Source of the DNA: Adineta steineri
Lineage: Eukaryota > Rotifera > Eurotatoria > Adinetida > Adinetidae
Length of the DNA stretch: 64,000 nt
Assembly: GCA_905250115.1 (NCBI GenBank)
Contig: CAJNOI010000262.1
Span: 1 to 64,000, forward strand
Reading direction: 5' to 3'
Made by a program: the position numbers and the translations under genes. Below the pieces are notes generated by a model that saw only the letters and a program-made list of their open reading frames with translations, was not told the origin of the DNA and did not search any database. Of this stretch, positions 25,063 through 37,100 are shown piece by piece (the stretch's first letter is position 1; the number at the start of each line of letters is the position of its first letter).

Positions 25063-26099
25063 ATTGATCTAAAAAAATTGAGAGATAATATTTTAAAGTA
25101 TATTCTACAACATACTTCTTTTTATCTTAATATCATACAGACAAAATAAATATCTTTCATGAAGCAGTACATGTGTCCTCTTACATATTTATGGTTGCGA
25201 AATCAACGATCATTCTGTTCTTTGATGCGTGCAATTTCTTTTTTCGTTCTTCTTTTCCCATGAAGAACACTGCTTTATATAGAGAAAAAAAATAATTATG
25301 CAAGTAATTGTATATACTACAATAAAAAAAAGAAGAGGATGAGAAAATATACACATTGAATATTAACAACTGTACCCAATCTATTACTACTATATATTGA
25401 ATTTTTTTAATTTAATGTAAATGATTTAAAATTATCAAAAAAAAGAGGATATATATATACTATTGTAATTTTTCATTCTTAATATAAAATAAACTTTTTA
25501 AATAAGATAAATATATTTTACAGAAAATATGAAAATGTATTCTGAAAGTGCAAGATCTTGAGCAATTTATTTATGTCCTCATTTTTTCACATAGAGGATG
25601 GTGTGTAGGTCCAACTAGACCTATACATAGATAAAAATAGAAATACTTGAATTGTTCTTATTTACTTTCATATACTCCACAAATTCTTGATTTTATTTTC
25701 TATGTTCTACCATTGACAAGTTATAAGAAAGAATTTTATGAGATATTGATTGGCAACAACTCTTTCAAATGGATGCTAACCAATAAAATGAGTGAGACTA
25801 CTATTCGAAAGACGAAAACATACACATCAAAGTGATCTGAACGTTTGAAACTTGTTGTGATCGTGCTTTTTTTGTTGCTTTTCATTAAACATAATCACAT
25901 ACTGCCTATAGCGTGAGGCAAAAATCATTTTATCGGAAAAAAAATTGAATATCTCTATTATTAATCAAGTAAATGGATTCAATTTTTTATTGATAACAAA
26001 GACAAGCTTATATATCAATGTTTGATTTTAGATAAGAAAAATATCCAACGAATAATGAACATAGATCTAGATAGGAATACATTTATATACCGATTATCA
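25063..26099. other. Intergenic, nothing recognised
   Basis: Upstream region of B-box/W2 copy 2. It is AT-rich with short open frames of low complexity. No gene, RNA or element end could be supported. Confidence 0.45.
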
Positions 26100-26930
26100 A
26101 CGATGAAAAACGCATTCCATTGATCCTGCTCCAAATGTTAAATAAGCTATTGGATGACGTTTTGTTTAATAACGTTCAGAATAAAATACATTAGAACCTT
26201 CAGGTCCTCCAGAGTTCAACAATAAAATGAATTGAATAGATATCTGTATGGGTAAAAGTGCCTACAAAGAGTTGTCAAAGTAGTGGATCAGCTCACGAAA
26301 AATCCTTACATAACTTTTTCAACTGTAATTTCCTGTACAATTGTATCTTAAACAGCGCATCTTTGAGTAGCTTCATTAGCAATTGGATGCCCTCTTAACA
26401 CTTCATAAATAAACATATTCGTATAAAGCATTTGAGCAACTATATCGTCTCGAGTTAGTCGATACTTAGCTTTACTAATATCTTGTGTATTACCCTACAA
26501 AATTCACAGAATTAAAAAAATTATTATTAAAAATTTTGAACTGTATTTATCTGCAATTTTTCATCAGTTATAACTTGTAACATTAATTGTAAAATATCGA
26601 TACGTGAAGTTCATGTCTGCTTTCTCTGCTCAATAATTAGATTTAGTCAATTTAAAAACCATAAAAGTGTAAACTCAGATAATTGTTTTTCAGTTTTGAA
26701 AAATAGAATATGAATATTAATAAATACTCGTGCAGCATTCATATAAAAAAAGATTTTTGTCAATAATACATCCCAGTTCGCGAGCAAGTTGAGAAAATTT
26801 AGCAAAAATATTTTATCTAAAACTTCGAGCAAATATTTCTTTGATTTTTTTCAAATAAATATTATCTGGATTGTTTTGTAAATCAGTCTCAGTTTCAAAT
26901 GCATATCGGCTTAAACTGAAAATAAAAAAA
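26100..26930 (-). pseudogene. Cytochrome P450 pseudogene, CYP3-clan-like
   Basis: Reading the minus strand, pieces of one P450 appear in order across several frames: an F/G-region segment (DLQNNPDNIYLKKIKEIFAR), then LARELGCIID, a piece near TINVTSYN, the K-helix (MLYTNMFIYEVLRGHPIANE, with the ExxR pair intact), a VDVYS-like strand, SNVFYSERY, and the heme region HPIAYLTFGAGSMECVF. The heme motif keeps the Cys ligand but has lost the usual Arg before it and Gly after it. Stops lie after RCAV and SERY and in the upstream pieces, and frames shift between blocks. Broken beyond function. Intact P450s of this clan are ER monooxygenases. Confidence 0.75.
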
Positions 26931-28193
26931 TGAATTCTTATTTATTCCTTGACGACTCAATCGTACAGAAGCTATCAGATATATTTGTTTAATGTATTCT
27001 CTATATTCATATACATGTGGTGCACTTTTTCTTCCTCCTCATCAGGGTCATTAAAATGTTTGCACATAATAGTGTCTATGGCATCAATCAGATTGAAAAA
27101 GTGAATTAATGCTAAAGTTGAATTAAGCTATGTAATTAGTGCATTAAGAGTTAAATCGTCTAAAAAAGATGACTTATTCGTCAATTCGGTCTTAATTCGC
27201 CGTATTTTTTTCAGTGTGAATGGAACCTATACTCGCCTGATGCGTCTATTCGTGTAACAAAGCTCGACACGTTTGCCTCCTGAACATTTAGGCCATGTGA
27301 TACCCAGAGGGCAACATATATATATATATATACATATATATATTGATTTAACAGTTATTACTCAAAAGTAAAATATCAATATCGTAGTGTATAGCATTCA
27401 TAAGTCGAATCTTATTGACTTTTCTCATGGCTTACTTTAGCTTGAGTAGTCACTATTTTACTGTATGCACTGCACGTAAGTCATCTATAAAACTAAAAAC
27501 TTTATTATTGTTTCCTTAGAATAGTATGAATGGTGGTCACGCATGCCTATTCACTTTAATATTTTTTATCCTTAATAATTAATAATATCAGTACATCTAT
27601 GAATAAACTGTAACTGCAGGTATATAACAGATACTAGAAAATTATTTCTGTTAACGATCAACTTCGTTAACGATGAATGTATTCGACAAACTTCGGAGTT
27701 TTTATGTAGAAACTGTGTAGAGATATGAACAATAATACAAAATCAGTTTACTATTCAACGATTTCAGTTACTTTAACATTTCATAAGAAAACACTTAAGT
27801 TTTAATTGTTTGAACATTTGATATTTTCTCGAAGCTTCAGCATAATAATACGCTTCGATAGGTAAAAATGATTTTGTGATGAAGAGATACTTTCATTTTC
27901 ATTATAATACCGTCATCGATTGATATGTACCTATAAGTAACCTCACGCTGATTAATTATTTTATTTGTAATACATGGTTTTAAAAAAGAGAAGAAAAAAA
28001 CGACTTATAGAAATGATTCCTTTAATGATAATTCGAAAAAAATTAAATCGAAGACATTTTTTTCGTGGGAATCTAATAATGATAAGAATGAACGTTAAAT
28101 ATAAACTATATTCAGTTTTATCGACTTTAAAATTCACTTGCATTATTTTCAACATTTTGAGAACAATCTGAAAGGCACTTATAATTTATTTAG
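26931..28193. other. Decayed intergenic stretch
   Basis: Contains a long TA run (about 27319-27345). Near 27000-27240 a minus-strand frame reads as a helical, acidic peptide (for example KHFNDPDEEEEKVHHM) broken by stops, possibly a gene remnant that I cannot name. No functional gene supported. Confidence 0.35.
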
Positions 28194-29763
28194 AGTTAGC
28201 AGAAGTGGAAAAGAAACTAAATGACGAACAACTTCAATATTTACGTTATTGTAAGTGTATCTATGTTATATTTTTATTCTCTAAATATCAAATTGATTAA
28301 ACTAGATTACGCAATAAACAACCGTCCAAGATGGCCGGAAGCCGAAGAAATAGCCAAACAATGGAATGCTGCGAATTTTTATTTTACTTCGCTTGTGATG
28401 GTAAGTATACAGTATGATTCTGATATTCTTACTAGGTTACTAGATTTTTGCGAAACTTGAGCAACTTTTATATTTTTACACATTTGGGTAAAACGTTTAT
28501 TACTTCATCGAATTGCGCAATTCTCATTCGATCTAATTCTTACTTTGACTGAGTAGTTAGTATAGCTCTAAAAGCATCAAAAATGAATTATCTTGCAATG
28601 ATACCTATTTCATTCAGTATTACCAGAGTATTTCGTTCGAACAAGAAGTAGATTACCTCCTAAGTGATATGAAAATGGAGGTATTTGTGTTGTCAGTTGA
28701 GTTCATTAGGTATATATGCAATATATCGACCGAAGAAATGTATTGTTTTGTAATAATTGATTCGAGATCGCAGAGTTCCATAAAAGTCACGAAATTTAAA
28801 AATGAATTTTAAAAACTGTTTTACGAAGATCTGGATTTCGCATTTGTTTCGTCTAGTATTCAAAAGTAATCGTAAAGCGAAGTTTTTGATAAAACTTTTC
28901 AAACCTGTTAAAATCTGAAACACACTTTTTCTAATACAGCTCGACGAGCTTTTTTAAACCAATAAAAAATACATTAAGTCGATTACAGTGGCCAATTTTA
29001 AAGATCTTATATATACAGTAAATATCCTAAAATTCAGGTTTTTCTCTCTCGGAAAAGCAGCACGGGCTATTACACTAAGCTTGTTAGTTTGATGGTGAGG
29101 TTTTTCATTGTTACCGGAATGAGTTAAATCAATTTAAGTGGTAACACAAATACCTCCAATGGAAGATTCAAGAGATTTATGGAAAACATGTTTTTAGGAA
29201 CTGTTGAATGAGATCGTCTGTTTGGTATACAAGCAGAGCAGTTAATTATAATTTTTGAATTGAGTTATTTAGACTTTTGTTGCAGCCATGAGAATCAGGT
29301 TTTAAGATATTTTGTTAATGTATGATGTAAGTAAAAGAGCTTGGCTAAATCAGACTTCAATGAGATTATTACATAGAAAAGTCAACATTTATTGCAGATG
29401 TGGAAAAGCCAGCAAGATTCGTCTCTTCGATGAGTTAAAATAGTCTGAGACAAAATAATGGAAATGCATAAATATATTTTTTGAGAGCTTAGAAATTTAC
29501 TAAACTGTTGGTGACGATAAGGAATAAATGAAATGAAAACTATTATAGCTCGTAGAAGTAGTAAAACCTGTATCGTTTTATATAAAAATAAAAAATGCGA
29601 TATTTTGGAGAAAAACAGTAAAAATAGGTAAATCATGGTGTATTTTCATTGTGTTTAATCGACATTGATATTGGTTTATTTTCAGAGATGGTTTTATGCT
29701 CGACGTATGTCTGAGCCAATAGCGCCAATACGTCGATTCGAAGCACCAAACGCTGCAGCTTAG
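28194..29763 (+). CDS. Unidentified short gene, 3' exons only
   Basis: Three exons with canonical sites join in frame: 28194-28250, 28306-28400 and 29686-29763. They encode about 76 residues ending in a stop: LELAEVEKKLNDEQLQYLRY, then NNRPRWPEAEEIAKQW and FYFTSLVM, then RWFYARRMSEPIAPIRRFEA. The first exon begins in phase 1, so at least one 5' exon is missing from this model and I could not find a convincing ATG. The intron 28401-29685 is unusually long for this window. Composition (charged helix, then an aromatic and Arg-rich tail) is unlike the flanking decayed DNA. I do not recognise the family. Confidence 0.4.
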
Positions 29764-30689
29764 CGAATATAATGGTTTCTTTGCTTATCATTTCTATTTT
29801 GGTCATTCGTTGGCTACAACATGCAACTCTTTTTTTGTACTTACATTTCATGTAGTTTTGTTAAAAACAATGTTTGTTTATCATTAATTCTTTTGTGGTG
29901 ATGTAATATATATAGAAGAAAGTTAAAACTAAATGTTATTTTCAATAGATTAAATTAAGAATACTTTGCAAAATATTTCGTGTATATTGTAACTTCATAT
30001 TGACTTTTGCTTATTTATCGGGAGGTTCAATTTGGTTCCAAAGTTGAAATATCGGGAAAGACTAAAAAAAAGTAGAACGAAAAATACTACAAATAGAGTG
30101 GTTTTGAGAGATATTGAATAAAGGTGTCGTTGTTAGTACTTAATCAATTTCATAAATGGACAAGAGACACGCGGGAAATGTTATATTTTATTAGTATTCC
30201 GGTGCATTGAAAGAGGGAAATACAGTCAATGAGATTCTAACATTGAATAGATATTTTGTGTAATATCCTATTAAGGATCTGATCTTATCTTATCCATGAT
30301 TTGTATTTAGTGAATAAGCTAGTATATCAAAATCTTTGGTCTCTTCAATTTTCGTTTTTTATAATAAACATTACTTTGAATTTGTATGGAAATTGAATGT
30401 TGTTAGCAAAAAAGAAATATGCAGAAGTCTTTCCTTCAACTTGTGGCATTTTTAGTTTCGATCAAAGTTTGAACATTTCTATTATTTGATATAAAACATT
30501 TCATACCATAAAAATTTTCTATTTAATCGAGATTTCTATATAATATATTTAGATGTACATACAATAAGAGTCACTTGACCATTTTTCTTTAGACTTTATT
30601 TATTGATGAAGTAAAAACAAACAGTTTATATTCACGATGTTAGATATAAATATGGCTCTTTTTTTTGAATAAACATGTTTTTAACTTCC
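29764..30689. other. Intergenic, nothing recognised
   Basis: AT-rich spacer after the short gene. No coding, RNA or mobile feature supported. Confidence 0.4.
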
Positions 30690-30971
30690 TGTAAATAAAA
30701 TTTTTTTTTTCGTTGTTTTCTAGAAAAATAAATTTACTTTTTTTTTAACTCTACGCGGTAGTAGAAAAATGTCAGTTTGTGAGTAATGCTTTTAATTTCT
30801 TGATCACGATATATGTATTGTAAATTATATAAAATTTTATCACCAAAATTTGTTATTTTCTCGAAAACCATTGAATTCTTTTTCTTTTTCTTCTCGTTCT
30901 TTTTCTAAATATGCAATCTAAAATATAGCATATAATTACAAAAAGTAATTAATTGGAAATGTGTATCTTAC
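30690..30971. repeat. Direct repeat copy A
   Basis: About 280 bp that recur at 31330-31611 in the same orientation, about 640 bp away. Shared landmarks are AAATAAATTTACTTTTTTTT, AGAAAAATGTCAGTTTGTGA, GATCACGATATATG and AATTAATTGGAAATGTGTAT. On the minus strand both copies carry a short coiled-coil-like exon after a TTTTAG acceptor (here AYLEKEREEKEKEF). The similarity ends sharply at GTGTATCT near 30968. Confidence 0.75.
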
Positions 30972-30972
30972 A

Positions 30973-31222
30973 ATCAACTTTCCGAGCGCTTTGTCAACTT
31001 TCGATAGACATCGATTGACTGTAGATTTCAGTGACATTTTGCCGATCCAAGTAAAGCCTAAATACTTAAATTTATCAAGGATCCCTAGCGCTTGTCCCTC
31101 CCTGTAGATCTTCATCCCTAAGCGTTCTATTTGCGAGTAGAAGATTTGTACGACCGATTTTTGAATGTCGATCCGTTGTTTCCATTTTATTGCATATTCT
31201 GGTATATTTTTGCATAGTCGGG
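30973..31222 (-). mobile_element. Non-LTR retrotransposon reverse transcriptase fragment
   Basis: An uninterrupted minus-strand frame of about 83 codons reads KWKQRIDIQKSVVQIFYSQI, then FKYLGFTWIGKMSLKSTVNR and KVDKALGKL. The FKYLG and following segment is typical of the region just after the catalytic palm in LINE-type reverse transcriptases. Neither the YxDD active site nor an endonuclease is present, so this is a dead 5'- and 3'-truncated piece. It is more GC-rich than its surroundings and starts exactly where direct repeat A ends. Confidence 0.65.
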
Positions 31223-31329
31223 GGGGGGTGTAGGTATTCTATCCTTTCTACACCCACATCCACACCCTTAAGGTGATCTTTTTTTCTTCTTCATTTCTTT
31301 ATGGCACTTTTATCTGTAATACCTATAAA

Positions 31330-31611
31330 TAAAAATTTGTTTTTAGTTTTTTTTCTATGAAAATAAATTTACTTTTTTTTAATTCTACGCAGTAATAGAA
31401 AAATGTCAGTTTGTGAGTAATAGACTTAATTTCAAGATCACGATATATGTTTTCTGAATTAAATAACATTGAGTCGTGAAATTTTTTTGATTGTTTGTTT
31501 GAAATTCAATAAACTGTTTTTCTAAAATTTCTCGTTTTTCTTCTAAATCTTTTATCTAAAATATAACATACACTTGCAAAAAAGTAATTAATTGGAAATG
31601 TGTATCTAACG
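31330..31611. repeat. Direct repeat copy B
   Basis: Second copy of the 30690-30971 repeat. The minus-strand coiled-coil exon here reads KDLEEKREILEKQFIEF. The right edge, GTGTATCT, is the same as in copy A, but the sequence beyond is the GC-richer block at 31612. Confidence 0.75.
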
Positions 31612-31925
31612 ATTAGTTCCGGATCCTGTACTTCCCAGGACGGCTCGGCTATTCCCACCATCGGAAACGACATCTTAAACGGCCTAAAACGACTATAAAA
31701 CGGCGTTTTACTGCCTTATTTTTAGTCGTATTTCACCGTAATCCGTCAACCCAGAATACGGGCCGTTTTTTCACTACAAAAACCGGCCGTCGTTTTCCCC
31801 CTTGTTTCTATACATTTCTGGATCGACAGATTGCGGTGACGTTTTAGGACCGTTTTTCGCCGTATTTTACCGGTTTGCCACATTTAAGGCCGTTTACATC
31901 GCCGTTATCTTTGCCCTGGGTTCTT
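31612..31925. repeat. GC-richer island with GGCCGTTTT-type motifs
   Basis: About 310 bp clearly richer in G+C and CpG than the flanks. Variants of AACGGC/GCCGTTTT recur in both orientations (near 31678, 31705, 31762, 31787, 31852, 31890). No convincing reading frame. It resembles an internal piece of a repeat or transposon, with no terminal repeats or duplications that I could find. Confidence 0.5.
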
Positions 31926-32127
31926 GTTTTGATGAAGCAGCTCCCAATGTAACGTCATTTGATGCTCTGGATAATGAGGGCTCCATGAATACTGTTTCTT
32001 ATTAATGAAAAAATTACTTATGTATAATAAAGGGAAAGATATCGATGTGAAATTAACGTGAAAACGACGAGCTAGCACGAAAAGAGAAAAGTTTTCATTG
32101 GCTAACAATTAATCAATCATAAAATCA

Positions 32128-33681
32128 TATTCCAAAGCACTTTTATTTCACGAAAAAGCCTTTGAAATATATTACAGAGTTTTACCAGAAAATCATCCAT
32201 ATTTAGCTAATGCACAAGTTACGCTCCTCCGAGGACTCGCTTAGCTCTTTCTGGTAGAAATGCATTTTCTTCACATTTACTGGAAAAAACAATGAAAACC
32301 GTGAAAAATTGATTTTCGATGTTTTTTTGACCTTTAAATCCTCTTCGCCCCAACCCTCACCTTGGTCACCTAACAGACCTCAGATTCGAACTCTCCGTAT
32401 CGAAATACCTCTAGAAATATCTTTTTCAGAAAATTGATTTTCAATGTCTTTTTGACCCTGCGGACAAACAACCAGACAATTTATGTTTGCAAGACTCTTC
32501 TATACGAGAAAGAGAATATGATAATATTGGTTCAATGTATTGCAAAATAGGCAACTATTCCGAAGCACTTATTCTATCTCTTTTAAAAGCACTTGAAATC
32601 AAACAGAACATACTTTCTCCCAATCATCTTCAGTTTATTACTTCATACAATAATATCGGTTTGGTGTATGAAGAAATAAGTGAATACTCAAAATCACTGG
32701 TATACTATGAAAAAGTCATAGAAATTTACGAGAAAACTCATTATTGAAATCATCTTGGTCTTGCTATTGCTTACGATAATATTGGGTCAGTGTATTGTAG
32801 TATGAATGACTGTTCAAGAGCATTATCAGCTCATGAAAAAGGAATAGAAATCTATCCAAAGAGCCGACATTCAAATCATTCGAATCTAGCTGATACATAC
32901 ATTAGTATTGATACAATTTATCAAATAATGAATAATTATTCAAAAGCACTTCTATATTATGAAGAAGCAATGAAAATCTATAGAAAAACTCATCCACAAA
33001 ATTATCCTAGTTTATTGTTCTTTACAATAATATTGCATTGGTACATGGTTATATAGAAAAATATTCGACAGCTCTTTCATTTCATATGAAAACGTATGAA
33101 ATTCGACAGAAAATATTTTCATCGGATCATATCGAGATAGTTGAATCTTGTAATAATATTGGTTTAGTATATGTGATATGCATGAATATTCCAAAGCACT
33201 CTTATATCATGAAAAAGCACTTAGTATTAAACAGAAAATTCTACTTGAAAATCATTCAGACTTAGCTATTACTTATAGCAACATTAGTTTAATCTTTCGT
33301 TGTCTAGGTCATTACTCAAAAGCATTTTCATCGTATGAAAAATTAGTTGACATTCACCAGAAAAATCTACCATCAATTCAATCTGATTTAGCTTTTTCTT
33401 TTAGAAAGATCGGTTTGATGTATCTTGAGATACGTGATAATTCGAATGCATGTATATCTTTTGAAAAAGTATTAGAGATCTATCAACACATACTCTCTCC
33501 AGATGATTTTGAATTTGCTGATTCTTATTACAATATTGGCTTAGTATATCAACAAATGGGAGATCATATAAATGCACTTATATTTTTTGAACGTGCTTTA
33601 AATATTATGCAACATTCATCGTCTGAGAATCATCCAAGTCTTCAAATATTTGAAGAAAATATCAAAAGTTTAAAAGAATAA
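32128..33681 (+). pseudogene. TPR-array gene, kinesin-light-chain-like, disrupted
   Basis: About ten 42-residue tetratricopeptide units of the kinesin light chain/NPHP3 style are readable (YSKALLFHEKAFEIYYRVLP; YNNIGLVYEEISEYSKSLVY; YSNISLIFRCLGHYSKAFSS; YYNIGLVYQQMGDHINALIF). They are broken by a 250-bp insertion (about 32214-32463), a TGA at 32745-32747 and frame changes near 33030 and 33175. The last 167 residues (33178-33681) are open and end in a normal stop. In intact relatives this array is a protein-binding scaffold, often behind an N-terminal catalytic domain; none is found upstream here. Large families of such genes are usual in bdelloids. Confidence 0.8.
32214..32463. other. Insertion inside the TPR pseudogene
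   Basis: About 250 bp unlike TPR coding sequence that separates one repeat from the next. It contains an imperfect direct repeat of about 35 bp (AAAATTGATTTTCGATGTTT near 32305 and AAAATTGATTTTCAATGTCT near 32432). No inverted ends were identified. Confidence 0.45.
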
Positions 33682-34142
33682 TTATGAATAAAAATCATCT
33701 CGTTTAAAAAGTATATGTATTTTACGTATTAAGAGTCGTGTTCATGTATACTAGACTTTCAATATAAACTTTGATACGATGAAATGTTTCTTAATCATAC
33801 TGACTGTGGCGCTCTTAATATATTCTGATTCAATAATGGTTATACACATTTCTTTTTCTTCTTCTCTCCCAACCGTGCTGTTTTTTTTCCTTTTGTAAAA
33901 TACACGTGTTTAACTTGCCTACGTTTATCTATGACTCAATTATGCAAGTTGATCTATCACACAATTTCTACAAATAAACAAAAAGAAAACCTATTTCTTA
34001 TTTTTATTTTACAATTCTTAATAATAAAAAAAATTCCTATTGAATTTAACTACATTATTGATTAATAAAAAATAATTTAAATTTTTTTAGATTTAGTTAT
34101 TAGTTGACGGTTGCGATAAAACAATTGAAGAATTATTTTGTC
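33682..34142. other. Spacer before the Tudor gene
   Basis: AT-rich, 461 bp. It holds the 5' region of the Tudor gene, with a TTTTTTTAG near 34090 that could end a 5' UTR intron. Nothing else is seen. Confidence 0.45.
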
Positions 34143-37100
34143 ATGACTGAACGTTGTCAATTGCAGCATTTATCATTACAAAATAATGATATGCCTATTC
34201 ATAAATGTATTTTATTACAAAATTATTTTTTTTGAAAAATATTTATTAAATTCATTTTAATTTTAGCTATACCAATGGAAAAACTGGACTTTATAGAATT
34301 AAATCTAGTTAAAATTTTATGTTATCAAACTCCAAGTCGATTCTATGTTTATCTTCGTCAAAAATTAGATAGTCATGCAAAAGTAATAATAATAATATAT
34401 AATATTTTACTTAATTTTATTTTTTTTTATTTATAGTTCCAAATAGAATTACAACGTGCTATGCAAAATTATCAATCAATATCAATACCTACACAACAAT
34501 ATCAACGTGATCAAGCAGTTGCTGCACAAGATAATCATGCTGTATGGCATCGTGCAACTATATTAGGTAGATTTAATCTTAATTATTTTCTTTCTTTTAC
34601 ATCTAAATTAGATTTTTATTTACTTTTTATCAAGATTTAAATTTTAATTTAAAAGAAGTTTGTGTATATTTTGTTGATTTTGGTGAACAACAAACTATTG
34701 CATTAACAAATATCCGTTCATTACCACAAGAATTCACTCGTCAACCAGCATTTGCCATTCCATGTCGTTTATATGACATATGTCCATTAAATGGAAATGA
34801 ACATTCAACATGGAATTTAGATGATCCTGTACATTATGAATGTAAATCACTTATGAGTGATGTTATGCATTGTAAAGTCCTTGATATTAAGGAACAAATT
34901 TGTTATATTATTCAAGTTGACATTCCTAGTAAGTATAAAACTTTAATCGAGATGTGTAATTTAGATGACTGATATAAAGTTGGTTGTAAAACGAAGAAAC
35001 TAATCTCGAATTAAATTTTGATTATTATAGATGAATAATAGAAGGCCTTAGAATAAGAAAAAGGTAGAGGTGCAGAATCTTCCCAAAAACCAAAAATTTC
35101 CTCCTTCGCGTGGGGACATATGAAGAAAATTCTTCACCTCTGGAAAAAGGACTGCATAAAAAGTGTTCATAATAAAGAGAGAAATATTTTATCCATCAGA
35201 TTCATGAGTATTCATTAGTAAAGATAATTACGCATAATTTGAAATAAATTTTCCGTTAGTATAAAGAATAATCAACAATTCAAAAATATTACATGTTAAA
35301 ATGTGGCGTTATTCGTTAGTCAAAGTTTTGAAATTTTAGTTACAGTATTCAAATTGATACCTGTTGACTAGATGATCATTAGTTAAGTTATTATAATAAT
35401 AAATAAAATATTCATTAGACTATTGTCTACGAGATAGTGATCATTGCGAAGAAACAATATGAAAAAAACAAAATTCGAATCTCGGCGATATATAACTGAT
35501 ATTCTTTGATACTAAATGATAAACTAAGTGAATAACGGCGATTCATGATATTCTTTGTTTATATAATACAGCGATGATCGTTACTATTCAACTAAACCGT
35601 TGAAGTTTCTGTATGAATGATTAAAAGACATACAGAATAAGTTTCAGTATGACTTTATCGTGTGTGATATTTTTTGTAGTTTAAATATAATCTAAACTAA
35701 AGAAAATGATAAAAATTCGATTATCAGCGTCATCTATTTATCTTTATCCAGTGCTTCGCTTCTCTGTTTATTTATATTAAATTCTGGGTAACAACGTCGT
35801 AGCGTGATTAATCTCTTTTTCTTTATCTATTCTTGAATTCAATTTATTCTTTTCTTTCGAATAGTAAACGATTAGTTTATCCATGTGACCTCCATACAGA
35901 TTCAAAAGAAAAATGTATATATTAATCGATAGATATACATCATTTTTTTCTCTTTTTAGAAGTGGGAGATCTTGGAACATTTCTTTTTCAGAAAAATCTT
36001 GCATCTCGTATAAACATGCAAACATCTCAACCAACAAATTATAATACAAATCAATCGCAACGATCATTTGGACGAGCACCACCTGGATTTTCAGGTCCAC
36101 CTTCAATAGTCCAACAGCCATCGCAACGATTGACACCACAAAATGATTATTATACTAATTCAACTAGTACAACTCAACAACCTCAAACTCATGTAGTACA
36201 AAAACCGGTTGTTCAACAAGCTTCTAGTACAACGTAAGAACAGAAAAATAAAGTTGAAGTCTCGTTGACTTGGGCTATTAATAATTCAAAATATTTACGA
36301 GTAATCTATTCTATGTTTATACCTAGGATACTATTGATATCTTTGAAATAATTTTTATTACGATGTTGTATTAATCGAGTTACAATTGACTTGATTGTTT
36401 TCGGATGTAATAATTTTCAATTTCTATATCAATCATAATTCTAATGAGTTCAGTCACGTAGTGATATAAAATGTAGAGAAATTTCATACATTTTTACTCA
36501 AAAATGTAACCATTGATTGCACTGTAGCACGAGTCATTTTTCTAAATTCTGTTTGTTTATAGACACCTTCTTATTTTTATTATTTCACACATCAATAGTG
36601 TTATAAATTGTACTTGAAATTTATTATAACAGTATGAATGTATAATTGTAAAAATTGATAGAATACTTATGAGAAGATTAATATCGAGCTATTGAATGTT
36701 TAACCTAATTTAATTTATTAAGGTCATCCATGGATTCATCAGCGGAGATTCGTCCTCCATTTCCACCTCGTATGTATTCATTATTAAAAAAATTCATAAA
36801 TTGAAAATCTCGATTTAAATTAATTTAGAGAATGGAAATTTTATCATCACTCACGTATATAGTGCTCTTGAATTCTACGGTTATTCTCAACAGCGTACAA
36901 AGGAATTAGATTCACTTCAAAAACATTTTGAAGATGTGTATAATAATAATAATGCAAACGATCAATCAATAAGTGTTAGTCTGTTATTCGATGGTGAAGC
37001 ATGTGTAATTCAACAAGGTGATTTATATCATCGTGCTATAATCAAGTAAATTTTTTCTTCCTTTTTTTTTTAATTTTAAACGAAAAAAAATCTTTTTTTC

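Noticed and set aside
31905..32108. Minus-strand frame with HYPEHQMTLHWELLHQ
   Set aside because: Looked protein-like at one end but covers the junction of the GC-rich island and the TPR pseudogene, and I could not link it to any family.
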